Below, piece after piece: positions 54,602 through 62,269 of a stretch of 64,000 bases of DNA. Numbering within the stretch: the first letter of the stretch is position 1; each line of letters opens with the position of its first letter. The stretch is from assembly GCA_000403255.2 (NCBI GenBank), contig KE159594.1:349673-413672 (forward strand), written 5' to 3'. The stretch comes from Lachnospiraceae bacterium 3-1 (GTDB lineage: Bacteria > Bacillota > Clostridia > Lachnospirales > Lachnospiraceae). The position numbers and the translations under genes are program-made. The notes beneath the pieces were generated by a model, which ran no database searches, was not told where the DNA came from, and saw nothing but the letters and a program-made list of their open reading frames with translations.

Positions 54602-55633
54602 TTATCTTGTAGGGAGCATAATGGAAAATTCCGAACCCCTGCCCGGCTCCGAAACCACTTTGATATAGCCGCCCTGCCTCGTTACGATCTCGCGGGTCAG
54701 ATACAGGCCGATGCCCACGCCCTGCTGTTCGTGTACTTCTTCCTCACGATAGAAGCGCCGGAAAATAGCGGCCTGATTGCTCTCGGAAATCCCCTTGCCG
54801 GTATCAGACACACTAAGCTTTACATACATTTCCCATTGCTCTACTGAAATTCGGATGGCTCCTCCGGCCGGGGTATATTTCACTGCATTGTCCAGCAGGT
54901 TGAATACGGCTTCCGCCGTCCACTTGCTGTCATGGGAAAGGATGAGATCCTCCGGACAGTCCACCGTTACGGATATATTCTTTTTCTCCGCCGCATATAC
55001 GATGCCGCTTAAGGCCATCGCCAGCGTATCGATCAGCAGGGCGTCTTTCTTTTCCAACCGGATTGCCCCGGTTTCCAACCGGGAGGTTTTCACAAGAGCC
55101 TGAAAAAGGAACTCCAGCTTGTCCGTCTGATTCCGGATGCCCTTAAGGAACTCCAGCTGTTCTTCCTCTGTGACCGGCTTTGAAAGCAGCGTGTCCGTCA
55201 CCATTTTCAGATTTGCCACCGGTGTTTTCACCTGATGGGAGACATCCGATACCAGCATCTGCAGCTCCTGCCGTTCCTCATCCACCTTCCTCCGGTTCTC
55301 CTGCATGATTCCATACAGCCGCGAAAGACGGTAGCTGATACGGGCAAAGAGTGTTTCACTGTCCCAAGCGGGCACAGGCTCCCCGTTTCCGCTTATCATC
55401 TGGTCCATTGCCTGACACAGCTCCCCGGTAAATACGGAAAGCCATTTGCCAAAGGCAATCGTCAGAAGGAACATCCATGCAAGGGCACAGAGCGTCAGTA
55501 ATATACCGACAATCAGCATCCATATCTGTCCTGTCACCACAAGGAAAACCGCGCAGATGGCCAGCATGGAAACTGCCATACCGCCGCTGACCAGCAGGAA
55601 TATCCTTTTTACAGAGATTCTCCCCAGATTCAT
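54602..55633 (-). CDS. Membrane sensor histidine kinase
   Basis: A 343-residue kinase from MNLGRISVKRIFLLVSGGMA; ATG 55633 overlaps the regulator stop (ATGA), with GGGAGG upstream. Two close membrane helices (about 11-32 and 38-62) leave almost no external loop, like intramembrane-sensing BceS-type kinases that read flux through an ABC exporter. H box SDVSHQVKTPVANLKMVTDT, N box NLLDNAVKYTPAGG, G boxes DTGKGI and GVGIGLYLTRE. Confidence 0.9.
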   Translation of the reverse strand: MNLGRISVKRIFLLVSGGMAVSMLAICAVFLVVTGQIWMLIVGILLTLCALAWMFLLTIAFGKWLSVFTGELCQAMDQMISGNGEPVPAWDSETLFARISYRLSRLYGIMQENRRKVDEERQELQMLVSDVSHQVKTPVANLKMVTDTLLSKPVTEEEQLEFLKGIRNQTDKLEFLFQALVKTSRLETGAIRLEKKDALLIDTLAMALSGIVYAAEKKNISVTVDCPEDLILSHDSKWTAEAVFNLLDNAVKYTPAGGAIRISVEQWEMYVKLSVSDTGKGISESNQAAIFRRFYREEEVHEQQGVGIGLYLTREIVTRQGGYIKVVSEPGRGSEFSIMLPTR

Positions 55634-56319
55634 TTTCTTTCGCCTCCCATCCACTGATACCCAATCCCGTAAATCGTTTTGATATAAGTATCGCCATCCG
55701 CCTCAATCTTGCCCCGGATACGGCTGATGGAGGTTGTCAGTGTGTGTTCGTCCACATAGTTTTCCTCCACATCCCACAGCCGTTCCAGAAGCCGCTGCCT
55801 GGTCAGGATCTGTTTTGGGTTTTTGCAGAACAGATACAGCATCTTATACTCCATGGGGGAAAGGGTAAGGGGCTTTCCGTTCAGCGCAGCGGACTGCTCC
55901 GAAAAATCCAGAAACAGCCTGCCATCATCATAGAAATCCTTTGCCAGTCCCCGGTGTTCCAGCATAGCGAACATAGCTCGTATTTTCCGTAGCAGCGCCC
56001 CAATGGAAAAGGGCTTGGTAATATAATCTACAGCCCCCACTTCATACCCCCGGATCTGGTCGCTCTCCTGGTCGTTAGCAGTCAGGAAAATCACCAGTGT
56101 GTCAGGGTTCTCCGGCTTTATGAGCCTGCACAGGTCATAGCCGCTGCCATCCGGCAGGTTGATGTCCAGAAGTACCAGGTCATATTCCGTCTGCGTCAAT
56201 AATTCGGCGGCTGTGCCTGCATTCAGAGCTGATACGGTATCATAACCCTCAGAAATCAGGTTGTAAGTAAGCGTTTTATTTAAAAGGTCGTCATCCTCTA
56301 CCAACAAAATCTTTTTCAT
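55630..56319 (-). CDS. OmpR-family response regulator of the ABC system
   Basis: A 229-residue regulator from MKKILLVEDDDLLNKTLTYN (ATG 56319 after AGGAGTGTGGAT). Receiver with phospho-Asp in DLVLLDINLPDGSGYD and Lys in YITKPFSIGALL; winged helix LTLSPMEYKMLYLFCKNPKQ and EHTLTTSISRIRGKIEADGD. The same repeat as in the ABC operon promoter (ACATTT-N5-ACATTT) lies 26-54 bases before its start. Self-activation and control of the exporter are therefore likely. Confidence 0.9.
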   Translation of the reverse strand: MKKILLVEDDDLLNKTLTYNLISEGYDTVSALNAGTAAELLTQTEYDLVLLDINLPDGSGYDLCRLIKPENPDTLVIFLTANDQESDQIRGYEVGAVDYITKPFSIGALLRKIRAMFAMLEHRGLAKDFYDDGRLFLDFSEQSAALNGKPLTLSPMEYKMLYLFCKNPKQILTRQRLLERLWDVEENYVDEHTLTTSISRIRGKIEADGDTYIKTIYGIGYQWMGGERK

Positions 56320-56344
56320 ATCCACACTCCTTGCTTTTTTACAT

Positions 56345-56373
56345 AGATAAACATACAAATGTCCGCGAAATGT
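56345..56373 (-). promoter_or_regulatory. Operator and -10 box of the OmpR regulator gene
   Basis: Minus strand ACATTT-CGCGG-ACATTT, six bases, TTATCT (56350-56345). Spacing is identical to the ABC operon promoter. Confidence 0.6.
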
Positions 56374-56393
56374 TACAGCGGGCAGATTTTTGT

Positions 56394-56471
56394 TCATGAA
56401 TCATAAACTCCTCGCAAAGCGTGGGTTTTATGATTCATGACAATAGAATTTTCGCAAAACGTGGATTCTAT
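56394..56471. repeat. Two consecutive palindromes of the AAGCGTGG type
   Basis: TCATGAATCATAAA ... TTTATGATTCATGA (56394-56440, loop CTCCTCGCAAAGCGTGGGT) and AATAGAA...TTCTAT (56442-56471, loop TTTTCGCAAAACGTGGA). Both carry the core CGCAAA(G/A)CGTGG and lie between an XRE gene and the OmpR regulator gene. They may also act as terminator hairpins. Confidence 0.6.
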
Positions 56472-56671
56472 CATTTAAAAACAAAAATTTCTTCAATCGG
56501 GACTTCTACAGCCCTGGAAATATCAATTGCCAGCTTTAATGACGGATTATATTGCGCTTTTTCCAGACGCATAATTGTTTCCCGGCGCACGCCTACTTTT
56601 TCTGCCAGCTGCTCCTGTGTCAGATCTTTCATTTGCCGGTACTTTTTTAATCTGCATTCAAATTCTGCCAT
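56471..56671 (-). CDS. XRE-family transcriptional regulator (66 aa)
   Basis: A compact Cro-like repressor: YRQMKDLTQEQLAEKVGVRR then ETIMRLEKAQYNPSLKLAID. It covers the five-helix domain and ends with EEIFVFK. Its gene follows the DUF3796 gene by 3 bases, so both share one promoter. The GATATATTTATC operators upstream of that promoter are its likely targets. Confidence 0.85.
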   Translation of the reverse strand: MAEFECRLKKYRQMKDLTQEQLAEKVGVRRETIMRLEKAQYNPSLKLAIDISRAVEVPIEEIFVFK

Positions 56672-56674
56672 ATC

Positions 56675-57343
56675 CTATTCCCCGCCTTCCTCTGCCTGAT
56701 CGTCATGGTCATACCGGAACAGCAAATATTCAGAGAGGAAAATCCCCAGCCCCAATGCAAGGGAAAGAATAATAATCGCAGCAATCAGGGTGTACTCAAG
56801 ATTTCCAAAAAGTTTCCCCTGACAAAGAATAATCAGTGCGGCAAGCATAACCCCAAAAGTAATCCTATACGCTTTCAGCTTAGCGCGGGCAATGTTCTCA
56901 CGGAAACGCTCATCCATAAATGTCCCTGACATCTTTCCTTCATAGTAAAAACCAAAAAAACCGAAGAACAGGAAAAACGCAAACGGAAAAACTGTACCAT
57001 CCACAGGATATGTCCAGAAACCGGCAAACCCCAAAAATCCCAATACTCCCAAACACCCAAGCTTTGGATTTATTTTACGGGTGACACCTGTTTCTACTTC
57101 TTGTCTCTGCTTTTTTCCTGCATGGATAAAAAGCATGACAAACAGTGCAACAAGATAAACGCAAACAAGAGAAAGCGAAACAATCATCGGCAAATCCTTT
57201 ATGTCAAATACATAATCCTTAAAATCCATCGGAACTACCAGACGGGAATCATTATAAGCTACCGCATACCATGACGAAAGAAGCACAATCAACACACAAA
57301 GTATCCCACAACCAATCCAAATTTTCTTTTTATTTGTTTTCAT
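56675..57343 (-). CDS. DUF3796 membrane protein
   Basis: A 222-residue protein: an N-terminal helix (KIWIGCGILCVLIVLLSSWY), a second at about 54-74, then the conserved DUF3796 core NPKLGCLGVLGFLGFAGFWT...FFLFFGFFGFYYEGKMSGT and MDERFRENIARAKLKAYRI. Two more helices and a charged end follow. Function unknown. In Firmicutes it is regularly encoded with a small XRE repressor, as here. CCTCCTACTATTG on the plus strand shows a good GGAGG before the ATG. Confidence 0.8.
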   Translation of the reverse strand: MKTNKKKIWIGCGILCVLIVLLSSWYAVAYNDSRLVVPMDFKDYVFDIKDLPMIVSLSLVCVYLVALFVMLFIHAGKKQRQEVETGVTRKINPKLGCLGVLGFLGFAGFWTYPVDGTVFPFAFFLFFGFFGFYYEGKMSGTFMDERFRENIARAKLKAYRITFGVMLAALIILCQGKLFGNLEYTLIAAIIILSLALGLGIFLSEYLLFRYDHDDQAEEGGE

Positions 57344-57375
57344 CTTAATCCTCCTACTATTGAGATATGTTTTGA

Positions 57376-57450
57376 GATATATTTATCTCTTTATGCGATA
57401 AATATATCACTTATTTTTCTTTATGTCAATAGAAAAGAGATAAATATATC
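57376..57450 (-). promoter_or_regulatory. Promoter with paired XRE operators
   Basis: Minus strand TTGACA (57429-57424), 17-base spacer, TATATT (57406-57401): close to the consensus. GATATATTTATC occurs as an inverted pair at 57376-57387/57397-57408 covering the -10, and once more at 57439-57450 upstream of -35. Binding there would block the promoter. Confidence 0.8.
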
Positions 57451-57467
57451 ACATTATTTATCCAAGA

Positions 57468-57500
57468 CAATAGAATCCACGCTTGGTGAGACTTCTATTG
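57468..57500. repeat. Palindromic repeat CAATAGAA...TTCTATTG, copy 3
   Basis: CAATAGAATCCACGCTTGGT then GAGACTTCTATTG, nearly the same as 43351-43383. Both are followed by CATGAATGA. Confidence 0.6.
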
Positions 57501-57545
57501 CATGAATGAACAACGGGATGCACCGTTGCCTGCACCCCGCCTCTT

Positions 57546-57863
57546 TCATCCTATATTCATCAGGTAATACCCCGTTGACGCCATAAATGACATCATAAAG
57601 ACAATCTGCGATTTCTCTGGGTCAAACAGATATGCACACGGCAGACTGATGCCGCCTGCCAACAGGGTAGCGCTCATTCCGATAGAGCCATATAGTAATA
57701 GCGAGTGAAGCGTGATATGCATACCGAAACAGGCAATGACATTTTTGTTCCACTTGGCAATTTTCGTATAATTGCTGCCATCGAACACGACGCCGATCTG
57801 TTCTTTGACATCCCCGTCCAGTTTCTCGAAACAGCCCTCTATCTTTCTCTGCTGTTCTTCCAA
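57546..57863 (-). CDS. Hypothetical membrane protein fragment (105 aa)
   Basis: MEEQQRKIEGCFEKLDGDVK, a soluble helix, then hydrophobic stretches SLLLYGSIGMSATLLAGGIS and IVFMMSFMASTGYYLMNIG. The start codon lies immediately inside a solo terminal repeat (57866-57886) and no ribosome site is seen. The N-terminus is thus probably lost to an insertion. No family recognised. Confidence 0.35.
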   Translation of the reverse strand: MEEQQRKIEGCFEKLDGDVKEQIGVVFDGSNYTKIAKWNKNVIACFGMHITLHSLLLYGSIGMSATLLAGGISLPCAYLFDPEKSQIVFMMSFMASTGYYLMNIG

Positions 57864-57865
57864 AT

Positions 57866-57886
57866 ATATTTAACCGCCGGAGTAAT
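57866..57886. repeat. Single end of the ATTACTCCGGCGGTTAAATAT family
   Basis: ATATTTAACCGCCGGAGTAAT, the same terminus as in the 160-bp element at 11.9 kb and the palindrome at 24.2 kb, here without a partner nearby. Confidence 0.55.
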
Positions 57887-57943
57887 ATTATATTTACAGA
57901 CTTAGGGTTTCCAGAAAAAGCCGAAGGAAGCACATCGGGGGCA

Positions 57944-58298
57944 TTGTACGAAAAAGCATACTTCAAAGTGGCAGACGTGAACCAATACGATGAAATAAAA
58001 AAAGAGATACAGAAAGTGGATATTGGATGGGAACGCTATGATTTGATTGACAATAATGGAAATATTGATAAGATATCCAAAAATTTCAATGATTTGGAGC
58101 GTGTCAGTGAAATATTAGTCATTGTGGTTGTAGGAGCGAGCCTAATCATCTTATTTTTAGTATTCGTTTTTTGGATGAAAGGGAGGGTGCAGGAAATTAG
58201 AATTTTATTAGCCCTTGGCACACCAAAGATAAAAATATTTGGGCAGATATTATTGGAAGCATTTATGATAGCTGCTGCCGGCATTCTGATAGCCCGTA
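57944..58298 (+). pseudogene. C-terminal fragment of an FtsX-type permease
   Basis: YEKAYFKVADVNQYDEIKKE and IDKISKNFNDLERVSEILVI form the end of an external domain. VVVGASLIILFLVFVFWMKG is a membrane helix, and RVQEIRILLALGTPKIKIFG gives the FtsX signature before a second helix starts. It then stops being permease and runs into ATPase DNA. It lies on the plus strand, opposite to the intact transporters. Confidence 0.7.
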
Positions 58299-58314
58299 AA
58301 AATCCAAAAGATAG

Positions 58315-58422
58315 CTATCGGGCGGCCAGCAGCAACGAGTTGCCATTGTAAGGGCGTTGGCAAGCAACGCAAAAATATTGCTTGCAGATGAGATTATCAT
58401 GATTAAAGACGGCTGTATAACT
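58315..58422 (+). pseudogene. Short ABC ATPase fragment
   Basis: LSGGQQQRVAIVRALASNAK then ILLADE, the signature and Walker B of an ABC ATPase, jumping directly to IIMIKDGCIT from the C-terminus. A TAG precedes the signature. It is probably the partner of the permease fragment just upstream. Confidence 0.75.
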
Positions 58423-58462
58423 ACCCTCCGACTTCGCTTTTTGAAGTTTGGAGGTAAAGGAA

Positions 58463-58758
58463 ATGTCATTCAATTATGGCAGGGAAGAAAAAAGTGGCGG
58501 CTCTGGAAAGAAGCCGAGGAAAAAGAATTGCGGGACTTAGGCGTTGATGCGGAAACCATAGAAAAGCTCCACATCTACAATTGAGCGGTTTTTAATTCCG
58601 ACAGGAGGTATTACCACTGGCTGAAAGAATCTGGTACATACCTTGAGGATGTTGCAGAGGACACAGCACAGCCCGAAATAAGGACGGTTAAGGACTTTTT
58701 GGACAGCATTGAAAACCAGCAGCTCTATCTTTTAATTGCTGCTCCTCTCTCAATGTGA
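58463..58758 (+). pseudogene. ICE sigma-like/regulatory protein, frameshift and stop
   Basis: Starts MSFNYGREEK at ATG 58463. One base out of frame it continues KWRLWKEAEEKELRDLGVDA-ETIEKLHIYN. A TGA then stands where relatives have Trp, and the frame goes on AVFNSDRRYYHWLKESGTYL-EDVAEDTAQPEIRTVKDFLD-SIENQQLYLL. This is the N-terminal two thirds of the sigma-factor-like protein found in many Firmicute conjugative elements. The C-terminal helix-turn-helix is missing. Confidence 0.65.
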
Positions 58759-58858
58759 CGCACAAACTGGAAGTTTTACATTTCCAGTTTCTCATGTGAG
58801 ACTTTTTTGTCATAACCTCCCAATTTACTGTGGCTGCACCGAAAGCACTCCATTCCAG

Positions 58859-59191
58859 CTATTCCCGATTACTTTCACCCCAGACACATAACTGGTCTAA
58901 AACAGCCATCAAAGATCTGCCCCTATCACTCAGACTATATTCAACCTTTGGCGGTATCTGAGGATACTCTTTTCTGATAATGAGCCGATCTGCCTCCAGT
59001 TCTTTCAGATTGTTGCTAAGTGTTTTGTCTGACACTTTTTTCAGATACCGCCTTAACTCATTAAACCTCACAACGTCAAATTCCATCAAGCAATAAAGTA
59101 TTACCATTTTGTGCTTACCAGATATAAGGGATAGTGTATAACTGAACCCTGTATCCTCGAAATTAGCCTCTTCAATGTAATTTTTTATCAT
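58859..59191 (-). CDS. HxlR-family transcriptional regulator
   Basis: A 110-residue winged-helix regulator: SLISGKHKMVILYCLMEFDV, RFNELRRYLKKVSDKTLSNN and LKELEADRLIIRKEYPQIPP-KVEYSLSDRGRSL. The pattern is full and typical of HxlR proteins, which often respond to redox or aldehydes and control a divergent gene. The divergent gene here is a flavin reductase. One conserved Cys near the C-terminus (LCVWG) could be a sensor, by inference. Confidence 0.9.
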   Translation of the reverse strand: MIKNYIEEANFEDTGFSYTLSLISGKHKMVILYCLMEFDVVRFNELRRYLKKVSDKTLSNNLKELEADRLIIRKEYPQIPPKVEYSLSDRGRSLMAVLDQLCVWGESNRE

Positions 59192-59298
59192 CTTACACTT
59201 TCCTTTAAGATAGTACTTGTATTTTATCTGTTACCTGCTACAATTATATACATGGACGCAGGTCCTGTCAATCCTATACAAGAAACGAGGTAATTGAA

Positions 59299-59865
59299 AT
59301 GAGAAAGAAACTCAACATAACAGAAGGCATCTTTCCAATGCCTGTTTTAATGGTGGCTACTTACAATGAAGATGGCAGCGTTAATGTGATGAATGCCGCC
59401 TGGGGTACCATGCAGGAAAGGGGCAATGTGGCTCTCAACCTGACAGAAACACATAAAACGGTAAAAAATATCAAGGCAAGGGGAGCTTTTACGGTAAGCA
59501 TCGCTGATGCCGCCCATGTGATGGAAGCAGACTATTTTGGTGTCGAATCAGGCAACAGGGTTTCAAACAAATTCGAGAACAGCGGTCTCACCGCAAGTAA
59601 ATCTGAAACCGTGGACGCCCCAGTCATCAATGAATTTCCACTCTGCCTTGAATGTGAGTTTATTGAATATCAGAACGGAAAATACGGATGCGGCGTCATC
59701 GGCAAGGTAGTAAATGTAACAGCAGACGAAAGTGTCATGACTGGCGACAAGATTGATATGTCCCTGGTAAACGCAATTGCTTTCGACCCCTATACCCATG
59801 GCTATTACAAGGTGACCGAAAGAGTGGGGGAAGCCTTCAAAGATGGCCTTCCGTTAAAGAAATAA
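59299..59865 (+). CDS. Flavin reductase family protein
   Basis: A 188-residue FMN-binding split-barrel protein: PMPVLMVATYNEDGSVNVMN, AAWGTMQERGNVALNLTETH and KTVKNIKARGAFTVSIADAA are the FMN-binding region, and FELCL-like strand PLCLECEFIEYQNGKYGCGV leads to the end. Family members reduce free flavin or carry it in small oxidoreductases. ACGAGGTAATTGAA precedes the ATG. Divergent from the HxlR gene, which probably regulates it through the 107-bp space between. Confidence 0.88.
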   Translation: MRKKLNITEGIFPMPVLMVATYNEDGSVNVMNAAWGTMQERGNVALNLTETHKTVKNIKARGAFTVSIADAAHVMEADYFGVESGNRVSNKFENSGLTASKSETVDAPVINEFPLCLECEFIEYQNGKYGCGVIGKVVNVTADESVMTGDKIDMSLVNAIAFDPYTHGYYKVTERVGEAFKDGLPLKK

Positions 59866-60032
59866 TATCCACACAGGAGTTTAAATTATTTTTGGTCTAT
59901 CCTTTGGAGCGAAGATAATATAATATTTACACATCCACTTTGTGTGCTAAATCATTGCTCTTATTGGCCATTATAATCACCTTTTCATAAAAGCTGTGGC
60001 TTTTACGCCTCTGCTACACTCTGGAAAGGTGA

Positions 60033-60113
60033 TTATGCTATAAACGCTTGTAGCATTGTCCCTATATGATCGGACATATATTTTTCATCATCACAGATTG
60101 CAATATAGCTCAA
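60033..60113 (-). pseudogene. N-terminal remnant of a LytTR response regulator
   Basis: TTG 60113 preceded by AGGAGA starts MSYIAICDDEKYMSDHIGTM-LQAFIA and stops. Its DNA matches the start of the LytTR gene at 46320, including the TTG start and leader. A 12-bp inverted repeat ATAATCACCTTT/AAAGGTGATTAT (59973-60036) borders the break. Confidence 0.7.
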
Positions 60114-60160
60114 TACACCATCTCCTCTTGGTAAAATATTATTGTATCTTTTTCAAAATA

Positions 60161-60886
60161 TCAACACACTTCACAACAATTTCTGAGGTTAACATAAATA
60201 CCCACAAAACAAGTATATGGTTGAATGACTGCTTCAAAGTATCGCTTATCCCCCAGGGCAAATTTATTATCTGTTGCAAGCCAATCCTCCCATGCTTTGT
60301 TGAAACAATCCATTTCCCAAGTTTTTACTAACTCGATGCTGTTGGTATTGCCGATAAGTTCTCTCCACTGCTTTGGACTTTTAAACATATAAGCATCCTC
60401 TCCAATCCAATCAGAAAGAAGCTCTTTGGCACGTCCTGTATATTCATCCTTCAGACCAGGAATTCCAATCAAGACCTGGCCATTATCTTTCAAAAACGGC
60501 AAAATCTTTTCCTGAAAAAATCCTTTGCTTCCTGCAAAATAATGATAAGAATCAATACTAATCAGAGCACGAAATTGCTTCTTTTCAAAATGAATGTTGT
60601 TCGCATCTTCACAAATAGGCGTTACCTGCTCTCCAACACCCCACTCCGCAAACCGTTTGCCATTTTCTTCTGCACTTATCCATAAATCATTTGCAAAAAC
60701 CTTTTCCCCAGTCTCCTTGGCAATAATAAAACTTGTCAGCCCTGTTCCACATCCTAAATCAAGGATCATGTCATCTGGTACAAGCTGTAAAGGATATTTA
60801 TCCAATAGCTCTGCTAATATCCTTATGCTATTTGGACCCATCATAGTTTCTGCCGAAATATATTCCTTATAGTCATCCACATTCAT
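60161..60886 (-). CDS. SAM-dependent methyltransferase
   Basis: A 241-residue class I methyltransferase with motif I MILDLGCGTGLTSFIIAKET (about 41-60), motif II region VFANDLWISAEENGKRFAEW, and ALISIDSYHYFAGSKGFF as motif IV. A mostly helical C-terminal part with DWIGEDAYMFKSPKQWRELI suggests a small-molecule substrate. Tail ends GIYVNLRNCCEVC. It appears complete. The substrate is unknown. Confidence 0.85.
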   Translation of the reverse strand: MNVDDYKEYISAETMMGPNSIRILAELLDKYPLQLVPDDMILDLGCGTGLTSFIIAKETGEKVFANDLWISAEENGKRFAEWGVGEQVTPICEDANNIHFEKKQFRALISIDSYHYFAGSKGFFQEKILPFLKDNGQVLIGIPGLKDEYTGRAKELLSDWIGEDAYMFKSPKQWRELIGNTNSIELVKTWEMDCFNKAWEDWLATDNKFALGDKRYFEAVIQPYTCFVGIYVNLRNCCEVC

Positions 60887-61222
60887 ATATATTACCTCCT
60901 AGGCCGTTTCCATTCTACTACTAAATGGACAGAAAAATCAAATAGGAAATTTATCATATTAGATAAAAAATATTTGTGAGTTGACAAAAATTTTGTTACA
61001 ATAGAATACCAAGAGGAGTTAAATACACATCAAATACACAAAAAACCTAAAAAGCAAATAAAGGGCTGTCCGGCAATCTCCCACATAAATTTAATCGTAA
61101 ATAATATAAGAACTGCCTGCTTATATTTCGATTGAAAATCCTGCTTTTTTCATCAATATCTATTTTTCCTTTGTTCAGCCTTTTTGGACTTTTACCATTT
61201 CACAGGCGTTCTCATTTTCATT
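60887..61222. other. Spacer without recognised genes
   Basis: AT-rich DNA, including the leader of the methyltransferase gene (AGGAGGTAATATAT). I see no coding region or RNA structure that I can support. Confidence 0.4.
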
Positions 61223-62269
61223 CTAATATCCCCAAAACTTTGATGCCAATTCCTGGTTTAGGATAGACGAGAGGAAATTTGGATTGCTGTTTTGGAACAT
61301 TTTCAAGCTTTCAAAGAAAGCAGCCTTACTTCCTGTCTCTAAGCCTGCAAAAGTTTTATCCAGCTTCTGATTTTTCACATTCTTCTCTAAATACTCCCTC
61401 GACAGTTTTTCATATTCGTCAACCATCGAAGGACTTTCCTGCCCCACTTTTTGACACCAATTGGTAAGATATTTCAATGAGCTAAGACCGTCATCATCAT
61501 TTTTTCTTATATTACAGTACTCGGCATATGCATCTTTATCCATTCTCTCCATCATATCAAGGGAATCTGTGGTCTGAATCATCTTCCCTCCATGTCCTAA
61601 ATATTTGCCTTTTGCCACCCTATAATCCATATTTCCGCTTCTGTCTTCTGTTCCCGCGCTTGCCAGTTTTGCAATGGATTCCATCGCTTCCAAAAACGAG
61701 TTTCTGCTAGCCTTTGAGACAAAGCTCTCTGCTGCATATTCTGCCTTCTTCATACCAAGAGAAATATTTGCCTGCCGTTCCTCCTCTGTCATGGAACCAC
61801 AGTTCTCCACAAGAAAGTTCTGTCGGATGATGGAATATACAAACTCCCTCTCTTCCTTGCCACAGTTCTCCAGTACAGATGCAATCGTCTTATCTGCACC
61901 ATACATTCCCGAATATGTGGGAAGACCCTTTAAGGAGTTATCAACCTGAGTGATCTCTTTTTGGAAAGCTGCATTTTTCTCCTCCATTGCTTCCTGATCT
62001 TCCGGCACCAGGCTGCTCTTCTTGCTTTCCACAAGAGCGGCCATACCATCCCCTGAAAATTCCACGATAACCGTATCCCCATATCCTGATCGAATATCTT
62101 TCATCGCCTGCAGGGTCTCTTCTTTTGACATTTTATCCCTAATCTTATTGCCGTGCGCATCCTTCGTGTTGAACATATATTTTACAAGAGTGTCCTTTTT
62201 ATATGGACCAGCTCCATACGAGGGGATATTTGTAGTACCTCTGTAAAATTGGCTGTAATTAATGTTCAT
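61223..62269 (-). CDS. Unknown hydrophilic protein (348 aa), cytosolic
   Basis: From MNINYSQFYRGTTNIPSYGA (AAGGAGAGTGCAGATT before ATG 62269). No signal peptide or membrane helix. Helical segments rich in charged residues (MSKEETLQAMKDIRSGYGDT, EDQEAMEEKNAAFQKEITQV) and a C-terminus rich in FESLKMFQNSNPNFLSSIL. The beginning MxIxxxxxxY and the overall composition recall FlxA-like and other small-module proteins after GHKL kinases, but no family is recognised. Monocistronic. Confidence 0.55.
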   Translation of the reverse strand: MNINYSQFYRGTTNIPSYGAGPYKKDTLVKYMFNTKDAHGNKIRDKMSKEETLQAMKDIRSGYGDTVIVEFSGDGMAALVESKKSSLVPEDQEAMEEKNAAFQKEITQVDNSLKGLPTYSGMYGADKTIASVLENCGKEEREFVYSIIRQNFLVENCGSMTEEERQANISLGMKKAEYAAESFVSKASRNSFLEAMESIAKLASAGTEDRSGNMDYRVAKGKYLGHGGKMIQTTDSLDMMERMDKDAYAEYCNIRKNDDDGLSSLKYLTNWCQKVGQESPSMVDEYEKLSREYLEKNVKNQKLDKTFAGLETGSKAAFFESLKMFQNSNPNFLSSILNQELASKFWGY

